Shown here: positions 48,171 through 57,151 of the stretch, piece by piece | Layout: every line of letters begins with the position of its first letter | Numbering within the stretch: position 1 is the stretch's first letter | Assembly: GCF_026167545.1 (NCBI RefSeq) | Contig: NZ_CP110678.1 | Span: forward strand, 493,501-557,500 | DNA length: 64,000 bases | DNA from: Sphingomonas sp. S1-29 | GTDB taxonomy: Bacteria > Pseudomonadota > Alphaproteobacteria > Sphingomonadales > Sphingomonadaceae | Reading direction: 5' to 3' | The notes under the pieces: generated by a model | Database searches by the model: none | What the model saw: the letters and a program-made list of their open reading frames with translations, nothing else | Told to the model about the DNA's origin: nothing | Program-made: the position numbers and the translations under genes

Positions 48171-49546
48171 ACCCCGCGCTCGCTGGCGCGCCGATCGTCA
48201 CCGCAGCGCAGATGCGCGCTGCCGAGGCCGACTGCTTCGCTGCGGGAGTGTCGCAGGTTGCGCTGATGGAAAGCGCCGCGCGCGCGGTGGCGCAGCAGGT
48301 TGCGCGGTTCGCCCGGTCGCGGTCGGTGCTGGTGCTCGCAGGCCCCGGCAATAATGGCGGCGATGGCTTTGGCGTTGCTTGGTTTTTGACCCAGTGGGGC
48401 CATGACGTAACCGTCGCAACGCGAGGCCAAGACTGGAACGGCGCCGCCGCAGTCATGCGCGATCGCTGGACCGGACCGGCCACCGATCTCGATGACGCCA
48501 CCCCGCGCCCGGTGCTGGTCGACGGACTCTTCGGCATCGGCCTGACGCGCCCGATCGCCGCGCCGGTACGCGATCGACTGGCCGTGCTCGCCGCCGCCGC
48601 CGAGCTGGTGGTCGCGATCGACGTCCCCTCGGGAAGCTTTGCCGACCAGGATGCGAGCGATGGCGTCCAGGCGGACATCACCGTCGCGCTCGGCGCGCTC
48701 AAGCCCTGCCATGTCGTCGGCGACACCGCGCGCTGCGGCCATGTGATCCTCGCCGACCTCGCAATCGCGGTGCCGGGCGACACGCGGATGATCGCCCGCC
48801 CCGTGCTGCAGCTGCCGTCGCGCGCCGATCACAAATATACCCGCGGGCTGGTGCTCGTGATCGGCGGGACGATGCCGGGCGCCGCCCGGCTCGCGGCAGG
48901 CGCAGCGGCGCGCGGCGGCGCGGGCTATGTCGTGCTGGCCTCGGACGATGCGCGCGTTCCCTTCGAAGCGGTGGTCTCGCGCAAGCCCGACACGATCGCG
49001 ACAATGCTGGCCGACCCAAAGCTCGGCGCAGTGGTGATCGGACCGGGGCTCGGCCGCGACGACGAAGCTCGCACGTGCTTTGAGGAAGCTGCTGCAAGCG
49101 ATTGCCCGCTGGTCATTGACGGCGACGCGCTCGCGCTGGCATCGATCGAGCAACTCGCCCGCCGCACCGCCCCGACGATCCTCACCCCGCACAGCGGCGA
49201 GTTCGACCGGCTCTTCGGCACCGGCGGCGGCAACAAGCTAGATCGGACCCGCGACGCCGCGCGGCGGTCGGGCGCGATCGTCGTCCACAAGGGTGCCGAC
49301 ACCGTCATCGCCGCGCCCGATGGCCAAACCATCGTCGCGCACCCGCCCGCCTGGCTGTCGACCGCGGGCACCGGCGACGTGCTGGCCGGGCTTGCCGCCG
49401 CGCGAATGGCGGCTTCGCGCGACCCGATGCGCGCCGCGATCGAAGCGGTTTGGCTCCATGCGCGTGCGGCAAGCCTTGCAGGACCGGCGTTCGTGGCCGA
49501 TGAGCTCGCCATGCATCTTCCCCAAGCCATCGCCGAATGTCTGTAG
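48167..49546 (+). CDS. nnr: Bifunctional NAD(P)H-hydrate epimerase / ADP-dependent NAD(P)H-hydrate dehydratase
   Basis: A 459-residue metabolite-repair enzyme. The N-terminal YjeF_N epimerase domain (about 1-215) has LVLAGPGNNGGDGFGVAWFL. The C-terminal ribokinase-like dehydratase domain has LTPHSGEFDRLFG, VVHKGADTVIAAPDG and STAGTGDVLAGLAAA, the nucleotide-binding motif. Together they repair damaged NAD(P)HX. GTG 48167 overlaps the lipoprotein stop as GTGA; the 3' end overlaps the methyltransferase start by 10 bases. Confidence 0.93.
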   Translation: MNPALAGAPIVTAAQMRAAEADCFAAGVSQVALMESAARAVAQQVARFARSRSVLVLAGPGNNGGDGFGVAWFLTQWGHDVTVATRGQDWNGAAAVMRDRWTGPATDLDDATPRPVLVDGLFGIGLTRPIAAPVRDRLAVLAAAAELVVAIDVPSGSFADQDASDGVQADITVALGALKPCHVVGDTARCGHVILADLAIAVPGDTRMIARPVLQLPSRADHKYTRGLVLVIGGTMPGAARLAAGAAARGGAGYVVLASDDARVPFEAVVSRKPDTIATMLADPKLGAVVIGPGLGRDDEARTCFEEAAASDCPLVIDGDALALASIEQLARRTAPTILTPHSGEFDRLFGTGGGNKLDRTRDAARRSGAIVVHKGADTVIAAPDGQTIVAHPPAWLSTAGTGDVLAGLAAARMAASRDPMRAAIEAVWLHARAASLAGPAFVADELAMHLPQAIAECL

Positions 49547-50736
49547 ACCCCGATCCGATCGTCCGCGTCGCCGCGCGCGGCGAGGGCGTCACCGCCTCTG
49601 GCCGCCACGTGCCGATGGCCGCGCCGGGCGACGTCGTCGGCAGCGACGGCGTGGTCAGCGCCGGCGCGCACCACCAGCAGCCGCCCTGCCGCCACTTCCC
49701 GCTATGCGGCGGCTGCCAGCTCCAGCATCTCGACGACACCGCCTATGCGCGCTTCCTCGTCGATCGGATCGAAGGCGGGCTCAAGGCGCAAGGGCTGGCG
49801 ACCGAGATCCGCACGCCGATCCTGTCGCCGCCACGCACTCGCCGCCGCGCGACGCTCCACGCCGAACGCCGCGGGCGCCAGGTGCATCTCGGCTTCACCC
49901 AGGGGGCGAGCCATCACCTCGTCGATCTCGACGAATGCTGGGTGCTGACGCCCGCGTTGTTCGCGGTGCTCGCACCTTTGCGCGGGCTGCTCGCCGCGCA
50001 GCTCACCGAATCGCGACGGATCGACGTTCATCTCGCCGAGGTCGACCAGGGCATCGACGTGGTGCTCCAGGGCCAGCTCCGCGACGGGCTCGCCGCCGCC
50101 GAGGCGATCACCGCCTTTTCGCGCCGCCACAAACTCGCGCGGCTGTCGATCGACGATGGCTTCGGTCCCGAAGCGCGGTGGGAGCCCGATCCGGTCACGA
50201 TCACGCTGGGGGGTGTTGCAGTGCCGATGCCCGCGGGCGGCTTCCTCCAGGCGACGCGCGAGGGCGAGGCGACGCTGGTCGACACCGTCCGAACGATCAT
50301 CGGCGAACCGCGCACCGTCGCCGATCTGTTCGCCGGGCTCGGCACCTTCGCGCTGGCGATGACCCCCGCCACCAAGGTCTATGCCGCCGAGGGCGCGCGC
50401 GAGGCGCTGCTCGCGCTCAAGGCGGGGGCAGGGCGCGTCCAGCGCCAGCTGTTCGCCGACCACCGCGACCTCTTCCGCCGCCCGCTCACCGCCGAGGAGC
50501 TCAACCGCTTCGACGCGATCATGCTCGATCCGCCGCGCGCCGGCGCGCACGAGCAGACGCTCAACCTTGCCATGTGCAAGGTGCCGCGCGTGGCCTATGT
50601 TTCGTGCAATCCCAGCAGCTTCGCGCGTGATGCCAAGAAGCTGTGCGAAGGTGGGTATAGCCTGGAATGGGTGCAGCCGGTCGGACAGTTCCGCTGGTCG
50701 ACGCATGTCGAGCTCGTGGGATGCTTCACGCGCTGA
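49537..50736 (+). CDS. Class I SAM-dependent RNA methyltransferase (RlmD/TrmA family)
   Basis: A 399-residue RNA (uracil-5-)-methyltransferase type protein. An N-terminal TRAM-like stretch is followed by the iron-sulphur cysteines in CRHFPLCGGCQLQHL. SAM-binding FAGLGTFALAM, the DPPRAG motif in IMLDPPRAG and the catalytic Cys in AYVSCNPSSFARD are present. The likely target is 23S rRNA or tRNA uridine. It is the last gene of the lipoprotein-nnr run, ahead of an inverted repeat. Confidence 0.88.
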   Translation: MSVDPDPIVRVAARGEGVTASGRHVPMAAPGDVVGSDGVVSAGAHHQQPPCRHFPLCGGCQLQHLDDTAYARFLVDRIEGGLKAQGLATEIRTPILSPPRTRRRATLHAERRGRQVHLGFTQGASHHLVDLDECWVLTPALFAVLAPLRGLLAAQLTESRRIDVHLAEVDQGIDVVLQGQLRDGLAAAEAITAFSRRHKLARLSIDDGFGPEARWEPDPVTITLGGVAVPMPAGGFLQATREGEATLVDTVRTIIGEPRTVADLFAGLGTFALAMTPATKVYAAEGAREALLALKAGAGRVQRQLFADHRDLFRRPLTAEELNRFDAIMLDPPRAGAHEQTLNLAMCKVPRVAYVSCNPSSFARDAKKLCEGGYSLEWVQPVGQFRWSTHVELVGCFTR

Positions 50737-50761
50737 GCATCATCGGGGCCACACCCTCACA

Positions 50762-50850
50762 CCGTTCGTGCTGAGCTTGTCGAAGCACCGTTCTTCTTTT
50801 CCTCCTTTGGCGAAGAAAGAACGGCACTTCGACAAGCTCAGTGCGAACGG
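50762..50850. repeat. Inverted repeat, TTCGACAAGCTCAG family, between the convergent methyltransferase and truA
   Basis: Outer arms from 50762 (CCGTTCGTGCTGAGCTTGTC) and ending at 50850 are complementary, with an inner AAGAACGG-type pair. The position between two convergent genes suits a bidirectional terminator role. Confidence 0.85.
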
Positions 50851-50856
50851 ATTTGA

Positions 50857-51600
50857 TTAACCCGGATAATCCGCCGCCACAAAATACAACCCCTCCGCCG
50901 GCGCATTCATCCCCAGCGCCGCCCGATCGCGCGCCGCCAGCGCCTCGCCGATATCGTCGGGCGTCCATTTCCCCTGGCCCACCAGCGCGAGGCACCCCAC
51001 CATCGACCGCACCTGATGGTGCAGGAACGAGCGCGCCGAGGCGAAGATTCGGATCAGCTCGCCCTCGCGCACCACCTCGAGCCGGTCGAGCGTCCGCAGC
51101 GGGCTGTCGGCCTGGCAATGCGTCGAGCGAAAGGTGGTGAAGTCATGCCGTCCGGTCAGCTGAAGCGCCCCCGCCGCCATCGCCTCGGCATCGAGGGGAT
51201 TGGCGATCCGCCACGCGCGGCCGAGCTCGAGCGTCAGCGGCGCGCGGCGCGCGCGGATGCGGTATTCATAATGCCGCGCGGTGCAGGCGAACCGCGCATG
51301 CCAGTCGCCCGCGACCTCGACACAATCGAGGACCGCCACCGGCTGCGGGCGAAGTACCGCGTTCAGCCCCTCCATCAGCCGGAACGCGGCGATCGGTCGC
51401 TCGACATCGACATGCGCGCGCATCGCCAGCGCATGCACCCCGGCATCGGTGCGGCCCGCGGCATAGACCAGCACATCCTCGCCCAGGATCCGCCGCGCGG
51501 CGTCTTCGATCGCCTGCTGGACGCTGGGGCCGTGCGCCTGATGCTGCCACCCCATGAACGGGCGGCCGTCATATTCGATCGTCAGCGCGAACCGGGTCAC
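50857..51600 (-). CDS. truA: tRNA pseudouridine synthase A
   Basis: A 247-residue enzyme that makes pseudouridine at positions 38-40 of tRNAs. [13 protein letters not shown] at the start, the catalytic Asp in [10 protein letters not shown], and the C-terminal [13 protein letters not shown] are characteristic. GTG 51600 overlaps the fmt stop (GTGA), giving an fmt-truA operon; the longer open frame upstream lies in fmt. Confidence 0.95.
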   Translation of the reverse strand: MTRFALTIEYDGRPFMGWQHQAHGPSVQQAIEDAARRILGEDVLVYAAGRTDAGVHALAMRAHVDVERPIAAFRLMEGLNAVLRPQPVAVLDCVEVAGDWHARFACTARHYEYRIRARRAPLTLELGRAWRIANPLDAEAMAAGALQLTGRHDFTTFRSTHCQADSPLRTLDRLEVVREGELIRIFASARSFLHHQVRSMVGCLALVGQGKWTPDDIGEALAARDRAALGMNAPAEGLYFVAADYPG

Positions 51601-52580
51601 GCGAGGATCGTGCCCGCTGGGATGGGGAATCCGCGGAGCAGCTCGGCGGGCGTCATCGCCCCGCGCCCCGCGCGCTGGACGAGAGTGGGGAGGAGATAGC
51701 CATCGGCGCACGCGACGGCGAAGCCCGCAGCATGATCGATGACCGCCCCCACTTCGTCATTCCCGCGAAAGCGGGAACCCAGAGTCGCGAGGGCTTCCGC
51801 CCCACCACTGCCTTCGGTCCCCTGGATCCCCGCCTGCGCGGGGATGACGGAGGCAGAAAGCACCCGAACCCGCTCGCCTCCCACCTCGAAGAACGCCCCC
51901 GGCGCCGGATTGAACGCCCGCACCTGGCGCTCCACCTCGACCGCGCTCCGCGAAAAGTCCAACTGAGCCTCGGCCTTGTCGATCTTGGGCGCATGCGTCG
52001 CGCCGTCGGCTTGCGCCACCGGCGGATACCCTGCCAGATCGCCCAGCACCTCGACCATCAGCCGCGCCCCCATCGCGCTAAGCTCGGCGGTCAACTCGCC
52101 CGCGGTCTTGCCCTCGACCGGCGTCCGCCCCTCGAGCCGCACCGGCCCGGTATCGAGCCCGGCTTCCATTTGCATGATCCCGACCCCGGTCTCGGCATCC
52201 CCCGCCAGGATCGCCCGCTGGATCGGTGCCGCCCCGCGCCAGCGCGGCAGCAGCGAAGCATGGACGTTGAGGCACCCGTGGCGTGGCGCGTCGAGCACCG
52301 CGCGCGGCAGGATCAGGCCATAGGCCGCGACCACCGCGACATCGGCATCATGCGCCGCGAACCCCGCCTGCGCGGCCGGATCGCGCAAGCTCATCGGGTG
52401 ATGCACCCCGATCCCCAGCGCTTCGGCACGCGCCTGCACCGGCGAGGGGGTGAGCGCCTTGCCCCGCCCCGCGCGGCGCGGCGGCTGGGTATAAGCGGCG
52501 ACCACGTCGTGCCCCGCGGCGACCACCGCATCGAGGATCGGAACGGCGAATTCGGGGGTGCCCATGAAGACGATACGCAT
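51597..52580 (-). CDS. fmt: Methionyl-tRNA formyltransferase with an in-frame repeat insertion
   Basis: A 327-residue enzyme that formylates initiator Met-tRNA. The N-terminal domain has the formyl-donor region [16 protein letters not shown] (Asn-His-Asp catalytic set, NVHASLLP) and DTGPV. In the C-terminal OB-like domain, residues 244-275 ([10 protein letters not shown] ... GSRFRGND) are the translation of a palindromic repeat at 51756-51851. Normal sequence resumes after it ([25 protein letters not shown]). Without the insert the length would be about 295. The insert sits between strands of the tRNA-binding domain and is probably a tolerated surface loop. Confidence 0.94.
   Translation of the reverse strand: MRIVFMGTPEFAVPILDAVVAAGHDVVAAYTQPPRRAGRGKALTPSPVQARAEALGIGVHHPMSLRDPAAQAGFAAHDADVAVVAAYGLILPRAVLDAPRHGCLNVHASLLPRWRGAAPIQRAILAGDAETGVGIMQMEAGLDTGPVRLEGRTPVEGKTAGELTAELSAMGARLMVEVLGDLAGYPPVAQADGATHAPKIDKAEAQLDFSRSAVEVERQVRAFNPAPGAFFEVGGERVRVLSASVIPAQAGIQGTEGSGGAEALATLGSRFRGNDEVGAVIDHAAGFAVACADGYLLPTLVQRAGRGAMTPAELLRGFPIPAGTILA
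51756..51851. repeat. Palindromic repeat inside fmt (CGTCATTCCCGCG family)
   Basis: CGTCATTCCCGCG at 51756 is matched by CGCGGGGATGACGG-type sequence ending at 51851, with two internal hairpins (GAAAGCGGGAA and CCCCGCCTGCGCGGGG). It stays open in the fmt frame and adds 32 residues. Confidence 0.88.
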
Positions 52581-52596
52581 CGCCCTTCTGAACCGC

Positions 52597-52626
52597 TTGG
52601 CAGGCGGGCATGCAACCCCCTATCTG
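52597..52626 (+). promoter_or_regulatory. Predicted recR promoter
   Basis: TTGGCA (52597-52602) and TATCTG (52621-52626) are separated by 18 bases and end 8 bases before the recR ATG, so the leader would be nearly absent. Confidence 0.4.
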
Positions 52627-52634
52627 TGGCTGCG

Positions 52635-53231
52635 ATGGCATCTCCCGAAATCGACGCGCTCACCCAGGCGCTGGCGCGGCTTCCCGGGCTCGGCCCGCGT
52701 TCGGCGCGGCGCGCGGTGCTGCATCTGCTCAAGCGCCGCGAAACCGCGCTCGCGCCTTTGCTCGCCGCGCTCGATGCGGTGAACGAGCGGCTCGTCACCT
52801 GCTCGACCTGCGGCAATGTCGACACCAACGACCCCTGCGGCGTCTGTTCCGATCCGCGCCGAGACGGGCGCGCGCTGTGCGTGGTCGAGGAGGTCGCCGA
52901 TCTCTGGGCGCTCGACCGCTCACGGCTGTTTCCCGGCCGCTTCCATGTTCTCGGCGGCAAACTCTCGGCGCTCGAAGGCGTCCGCCCCGAAGACCTCGCG
53001 ATCGATGCGCTGGTCCGCCGGATCGAGGCTGGGGGGATCGACGAGGTCGTGCTCGCGATGAACGCCACGCTCGAAGGGCAGACCACCGCGCATTATCTCG
53101 CCGAGCGGATCGAGCGCTTTCCGGTGCGCATCACCCAGCTCGCGCATGGTTTGCCGGTAGGCGGCGAGCTCGATTATCTCGACGAGGGGACGCTGGCCCA
53201 GGCGCTGCGCGCACGTCGCCCGGTTGCCTGA
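52635..53231 (+). CDS. recR: Recombination mediator protein RecR
   Basis: A 198-residue protein of RecF-pathway repair that loads RecA with RecO. A helix-hairpin-helix ([21 protein letters not shown]), a C4 zinc finger ([16 protein letters not shown]) and a Toprim domain ([16 protein letters not shown]) are in the standard order. ATG 52635 begins 54 bases from the divergent fmt start. No ribosome-binding site is obvious. Confidence 0.96.
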   Translation: MASPEIDALTQALARLPGLGPRSARRAVLHLLKRRETALAPLLAALDAVNERLVTCSTCGNVDTNDPCGVCSDPRRDGRALCVVEEVADLWALDRSRLFPGRFHVLGGKLSALEGVRPEDLAIDALVRRIEAGGIDEVVLAMNATLEGQTTAHYLAERIERFPVRITQLAHGLPVGGELDYLDEGTLAQALRARRPVA

Positions 53232-53246
53232 CGCCGCCACCGGCGC

Positions 53247-53275
53247 TTGACCCCCCGCCCGCGCAGACTTAATTT
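53247..53275 (+). promoter_or_regulatory. Predicted def promoter, leaderless
   Basis: TTGACC (53247-53252), a 17-base spacer and TAATTT (53270-53275), then 6 bases and the def ATG. This is the best example of the arrangement in the window; no ribosome-binding site is present. Confidence 0.6.
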
Positions 53276-53281
53276 GGCAAT

Positions 53282-53806
53282 ATGGCCATACTCCCGATCA
53301 TCGAAATTCCCGACCCGCGCTTGAAGCTGGTATCCGAACCCGTCGCCGACATCGACGACGGGGTGCGCCAGCTGGTCGCCGACATGTTCGAGACGATGTA
53401 CGACGCCCCAGGAATCGGGCTCGCGGCGATCCAGGTCGCGGTGCCGAGCCGCGTGCTGGTGATCGACCTTCAGGAGGAAGACGAAGAGGGCAAGCCGGTG
53501 CGCAACCCGCTGGCGTTCATCAACCCCGAAATCCTCGAAGTCTCCGACGAGCTGCGCGTCTACAACGAAGGCTGTCTGTCGATCCCCGACCAATATGGCG
53601 AGGTCGAGCGCCCCGCGCGCTGCCGCGTCCGCTGGCTCGACCCCGAGGGCGCGAGCCACGAGGAGGAACTGGATGGCCTGCTCGCCACCTGCCTCCAGCA
53701 CGAGATGGACCATCTCAACGGCGTGCTGTTCATCGATCACATGTCGCGGCTCAAACGCGACATGGTGCTCCGCAAACTCGCCAAGGCGCGCAAGGCGGCG
53801 GCTTGA
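53282..53806 (+). CDS. def: Peptide deformylase
   Basis: A 174-residue metalloenzyme that removes the N-formyl group from new proteins. All three motifs are present: GIGLAAIQV (GxGLAAxQ), EGCLSIP (EGCLS, metal Cys) and [12 protein letters not shown] (HExDH). It lies near fmt, the enzyme that adds the formyl group, but has its own promoter. The stop codon overlaps the -35 box of the rmuC promoter. Confidence 0.97.
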   Translation: MAILPIIEIPDPRLKLVSEPVADIDDGVRQLVADMFETMYDAPGIGLAAIQVAVPSRVLVIDLQEEDEEGKPVRNPLAFINPEILEVSDELRVYNEGCLSIPDQYGEVERPARCRVRWLDPEGASHEEELDGLLATCLQHEMDHLNGVLFIDHMSRLKRDMVLRKLAKARKAAA

Positions 53807-53831
53807 GCGTGACGCCATGACGCGGTAGGTT
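53803..53831 (+). promoter_or_regulatory. Predicted rmuC promoter
   Basis: TTGAGC (53803-53808), a 17-base spacer and TAGGTT (53826-53831). The -35 box includes the def stop codon TGA. The predicted start near 53838 leaves a short leader with GGAG ahead of ATG 53863. Confidence 0.5.
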
Positions 53832-53862
53832 CGCGCTTCGTTCACCCGGAGTGCCGCCGCTT

Positions 53863-55251
53863 ATGGATCCTGTTTTCGCAATTTTGCTGGTGGTGGCGGC
53901 GCTCGTCGTCGGCTCGGTGCTCGGCTGGTTCCTCGGTAATCGCGGGCGTGAGAGCGTGCGCGCCGAACGCGACGCGCGTGAGGCCGAGTTCAAGAAGGCG
54001 ATCACCGATCTCGCGCTGGCGTCGGACCGCGCCGAGCGCGTCGGCGCGCTGGTGGTTGAAAACGAAACGCTGCGGATCGAGCGCGACAGTGCGCGGCTCG
54101 ACCTCGCGACGCTCAAGGCCGACGCCCGCGCGTTCGAGGCGCGGCTCGAGGAGTTCAAGGCCGCCAAAGACGCGATGGCCAACCAGTTCGCCGACGTCGC
54201 CAACCGCCTGCTCGGCGACGCGCAAAAGGCCTTCCTCGCGCGCGCCGACGAGCGTTTCCACCAGGCCGGCGAAAACAACGAGATGAAGATCAAGGCGCTG
54301 CTCGCCCCGGTCGAACAGACGCTCAAACGCTATGAATCGGGGGTCGAGCGCGTCGAGAAGGAACGCTCGGAGGCCTATGGCAACCTGACCGGACTGATGG
54401 AGGCGATGCGGATCGGCCAGGAATCGGTGAAGAGCGAGGCCGCCAAGCTGGTCAACGCGCTGCGCGCCGCGCCCAAGGCGCGCGGGCGCTGGGGCGAACA
54501 GCAGCTCAAGAATGTGCTCGAGACCTGCGGCCTCACCGAACACACCGATTTCCACATGGAAGTCTCGGTCGATGCCGAGGGCGGACGGCTGCGCCCCGAT
54601 GCGACGATTCGCGTCCCCGGCGATTCGCTGCTGGTGATCGATGCCAAGGTGTCGCTCAACGCCTATCAGGATGCCTATGGCGCGATCGACGAGAGCGAAC
54701 GCGCGCGCCACCTCACCGCGCATGTCGCCTCGATGAAGGCGCATGTGAACGCGCTGGGCAGCAAGGCTTATCAGGGCCAGTTCGCCAACACCCCCGAATT
54801 CGTCATCATGTTCGTCCCCGGCGAGCATTTCGTGTCGGCCGCGCTCGAGCACGAGCCGGGCCTATGGGACTTCGCGTTTGAAAAGCGCGTGCTGATCGCG
54901 ACGCCGACCAATCTCATCGCGATCGCGCGGACGGTGTCGGCGGTGTGGCGGCAGGAAAAGCTGGCGGGCGAGGCGCGCGAGATCGCCAATCTGGGCCGCG
55001 AGCTACACGCGCGAATCGTGACGATGGGCAACCACATCGCGCGGATGGGCAAGAACCTCGAAAGCGCGAACAGCGCGTACAACGCCTTCGTCGGCTCGAT
55101 CGAAAGCCAGGTGATGACCTCGGCCAAGCGTTTCGAGACGCTCAACGTCGATACCGGCGACAAAGCGATCGATTCGCTGCCGATGGTGGAAAGCAGCCCG
55201 CGCCCGCTGTCGAAGCTCAAGACCGCGCTGATCGGCGCCGAGGCGGAGTAG
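53863..55251 (+). CDS. rmuC: DNA recombination protein RmuC
   Basis: A 462-residue protein. An N-terminal membrane helix (FAILLVVAALVVGSVLGWFLG) is followed by a long coiled coil (about 30-190) and the RmuC nuclease-like domain (KARGRWGEQQLKNVLE, LLVIDAKVSLNAYQDAY, FVIMFVPGEHFVSAALEHEPGL). It limits rearrangements at inverted repeats and is linked to phage defence in some bacteria. ATG 53863 fits the membrane segment; GTG 53851 would place the initiation codon inside the GGAG site. Confidence 0.92.
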   Translation: MDPVFAILLVVAALVVGSVLGWFLGNRGRESVRAERDAREAEFKKAITDLALASDRAERVGALVVENETLRIERDSARLDLATLKADARAFEARLEEFKAAKDAMANQFADVANRLLGDAQKAFLARADERFHQAGENNEMKIKALLAPVEQTLKRYESGVERVEKERSEAYGNLTGLMEAMRIGQESVKSEAAKLVNALRAAPKARGRWGEQQLKNVLETCGLTEHTDFHMEVSVDAEGGRLRPDATIRVPGDSLLVIDAKVSLNAYQDAYGAIDESERARHLTAHVASMKAHVNALGSKAYQGQFANTPEFVIMFVPGEHFVSAALEHEPGLWDFAFEKRVLIATPTNLIAIARTVSAVWRQEKLAGEAREIANLGRELHARIVTMGNHIARMGKNLESANSAYNAFVGSIESQVMTSAKRFETLNVDTGDKAIDSLPMVESSPRPLSKLKTALIGAEAE

Positions 55252-55260
55252 GGGGCGCAA

Positions 55261-55388
55261 TCCTCCCCCGCCAGGGGGAGGGGGACCGCCGCGAAGCGGT
55301 GGTGGAGGGGGCGGACACGAGCCGGGTGTTGTGAGTCCTCCCCCTCCGTCGGCCCTGCGGGCCGCCACCTCCCCCTGGCGGGGGAGGA
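55261..55388. repeat. Inverted repeat, CCTCCCCC family, between convergent rmuC and the SpoU methyltransferase gene
   Basis: Arms TCCTCCCCCGCCAGGGGGAG (from 55261) and its complement ending at 55388, with GCGGTGGTGGAGG / CCTCCCCCTCC inner pairs. It fills the space between the two stop codons. Confidence 0.8.
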
Positions 55389-55397
55389 ACAAGCCGC

Positions 55398-56195
55398 TCA
55401 CCGCCGCTGGTTCAGCACCTCATACGCCATCACCGCCGTCGCCACCGCGGCGTTCAAACTATCGGCCTTGCCCAGCATCGGCATCTTCACCCGCAAGTCG
55501 CATTCGGCGGCATAGGCAGCGGGCAACCCCTGCGCTTCGTTCCCCGTCAGCAGGAAGGTCGGCGCGGCGTAGCGCGGTGCCTGGTAATCGACCTCGGTAT
55601 CGAGGCTCAGCGCCACCAATTGCCCCGGCCCGCTGCGCAGCCACGGCAGGAACTCCCCCCACGCAGCGCGCGCGATCGGCACGGTGAACAGCGCCCCCAT
55701 GCTCGCGCGCACCGCCTCGACCGAAAAGGGATCGACGCAATCGTCGATCAGGATCAGCCCGCCCGCGCCCACCGCGTCGGCGGTGCGCAGGATCGTCCCC
55801 AGATTGCCCGGATCGCGCAGCCGCTCGGCGACCAGCCACAGATCCGCGCGCGTCCGATCGAGGCTAGCGAGCGGAGTGAGGAATTCGGCGTACACCCCGA
55901 CGACGGCACCCGGATTGTCCTTGCCCGACAGCTTCGACAGAATGTCGGCATCGGTTTCGATCGCCTCGCCGCCATTCGCCTCGGTCGCCTCGATCAGCGC
56001 GATCACCAGCGGATGCTGCGCGCTGTCGGCGGCATAGAAGACGAATTGCGGCAGGATCCCCGCCTCGCGCGCTTCGGTGAGGATCCGCAGCCCCTCGGCA
56101 AGGAACAGCCCTTCCTCGCGGCGATGCCGCTTGTCGCGCAGCCCGCGGATACGCTTGACGAGCGGGTTGGAAAAGGCGGTGATCTGGCGGGGCAT
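55398..56195 (-). CDS. SpoU/TrmH family RNA 2'-O-methyltransferase
   Basis: A 265-residue SPOUT methyltransferase. An N-terminal L30e-like substrate-binding domain (about 1-105) precedes the knotted catalytic domain with motif 1 LRDPGNLGTILRTADAVG, motif 2 LLTGNEAQGLP and motif 3 ADSLNAAVATAVMAYE. The target, rRNA or tRNA ribose, is not determinable here. ATG 56195 is clear. Confidence 0.92.
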   Translation of the reverse strand: MPRQITAFSNPLVKRIRGLRDKRHRREEGLFLAEGLRILTEAREAGILPQFVFYAADSAQHPLVIALIEATEANGGEAIETDADILSKLSGKDNPGAVVGVYAEFLTPLASLDRTRADLWLVAERLRDPGNLGTILRTADAVGAGGLILIDDCVDPFSVEAVRASMGALFTVPIARAAWGEFLPWLRSGPGQLVALSLDTEVDYQAPRYAAPTFLLTGNEAQGLPAAYAAECDLRVKMPMLGKADSLNAAVATAVMAYEVLNQRR

Positions 56196-56209
56196 ATTGT
56201 CTTCTGATT

Positions 56210-56231
56210 CCCCTCCCGCTTGCGGGAGGGG
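56210..56231. repeat. Short perfect hairpin of the CCCCTCCC family
   Basis: Two complementary 11-base arms (CCCCTCCCGCT with the facing strand) lie just upstream of the SpoU gene. It looks like half of the longer CTCCCCTCCCT elements elsewhere in the window. Confidence 0.7.
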
Positions 56232-56330
56232 CTAGGGGAGGGGATGGCGGTCGCTGCCGACCGTAAGACTATGCCCCCTTAGCCGCTCGCCCCGAAAAAA
56301 GTCGAGAAGTCGATGCGGACGCACTCCCTT

Positions 56331-56412
56331 ACCCGTTCGCTTCGAGCGAAGTCGAGAAGCCGTGGGTCCAGCACGCGGTCAGGTTTCTCGACGTCGCTCG
56401 AAACGAACGGGT
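56331..56412. repeat. Inverted repeat, TTTCGAGCGAAGTCGAG family, downstream of ptsH
   Basis: Arms from 56331 (ACCCGTTCGCTTCGAGCGAA onwards) and ending at 56412 are complementary with few mismatches. It lies past the ptsH stop and may terminate the PTS operon. Confidence 0.8.
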
Positions 56413-56447
56413 GGTGGCTGGGAAGGGCTAGGCAAAGCTCTCGACCG

Positions 56448-56720
56448 TCAATCCTCGCCGAACCGCGCCTCGACCAATTCGCAGAGCGCCGCCACCGCGC
56501 CCTCGGCCTGCTCGCCCTCGGCGCTGATCGTGATCGTGTCGCCCATCGCCGCGCCGAGCATCATGAGCCCCATGATCGAGGTGCCGGTGACGAACGATCC
56601 GTCCTTCTCGACGGTGATTTCGGTCGCCTGTGCCGAGGCGAGCGTCACGAACTTGGCGCTGGCGCGTGCGTGCAATCCGCGCCGGTTCGGCACCAGCACG
56701 CTGCGCGACACCTTGCTCAA
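56448..56720 (-). CDS. ptsH: Phosphocarrier protein HPr
   Basis: A 90-residue HPr. The phosphorylatable His17 is in NRRGLHARASAKF and the regulatory serine is Ser48 (GTSIMGLMML), the target of HprK encoded in the same operon. The start is TTG 56720, overlapping the EIIA stop as TTGA. With no permease component nearby it should act in the regulatory (nitrogen-type) PTS. Confidence 0.95.
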   Translation of the reverse strand: MSKVSRSVLVPNRRGLHARASAKFVTLASAQATEITVEKDGSFVTGTSIMGLMMLGAAMGDTITISAEGEQAEGAVAALCELVEARFGED

Positions 56721-57151
56721 GCCGCCGCCTCGCCCAGCACTTCGGACGCGACCGAGATATATTTGCGCCCCGCATCGCGCGCTGCCGCGACCGCTTCGGT
56801 GACCTTCATCGCCTTGCGCGCGCCGCCAAGGCGGATCAGCATCGGCAGGTTGATCCCCGCGATCACCTCGACCCGCCCGGTGTCGAGCAGCGAGATCGCC
56901 AGGTTCGATGGGGTGCCGCCGAACAGGTCGGTCAGCAGGATCACGCCCTTGCCGTCGTCGACCTCGTCGATCGCGCGCGCAATGTCGGCGCGGCGCTCTT
57001 CCATGTCGTCGTCGGGACCGATGCACACCGTGGCGATCCGCTCCTGCGCACCGACGACATGCTCCATCGCGACGACAAATTCCACCGCGAGCCGCCCGTG
57101 GGTCACGAGTACCAAGCCGATCATCGAATGTTGTTCTTCCATAGCCTTCAT
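56717..57151 (-). CDS. PTS EIIA component, mannose family
   Basis: A 144-residue EIIA-Man fold protein. The active-site His18 is in LVLVTHGRLA, and the conserved LLTDLFGGTPSNLA and INLPML segments follow. ATG 57151 overlaps the rapZ stop (ATGA); Met10 is a possible alternative start giving His9. It accepts phosphate from HPr; without EIIB/EIIC genes it is presumably regulatory, as in other Alphaproteobacteria. Confidence 0.92.
   Translation of the reverse strand: MKAMEEQHSMIGLVLVTHGRLAVEFVVAMEHVVGAQERIATVCIGPDDDMEERRADIARAIDEVDDGKGVILLTDLFGGTPSNLAISLLDTGRVEVIAGINLPMLIRLGGARKAMKVTEAVAAARDAGRKYISVASEVLGEAAA

Noticed and set aside
46856..49192. 778-codon minus-strand ORF opposite ilvD and nnr
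   Set aside because: It runs through two well-supported genes and a repeat and has no domain.
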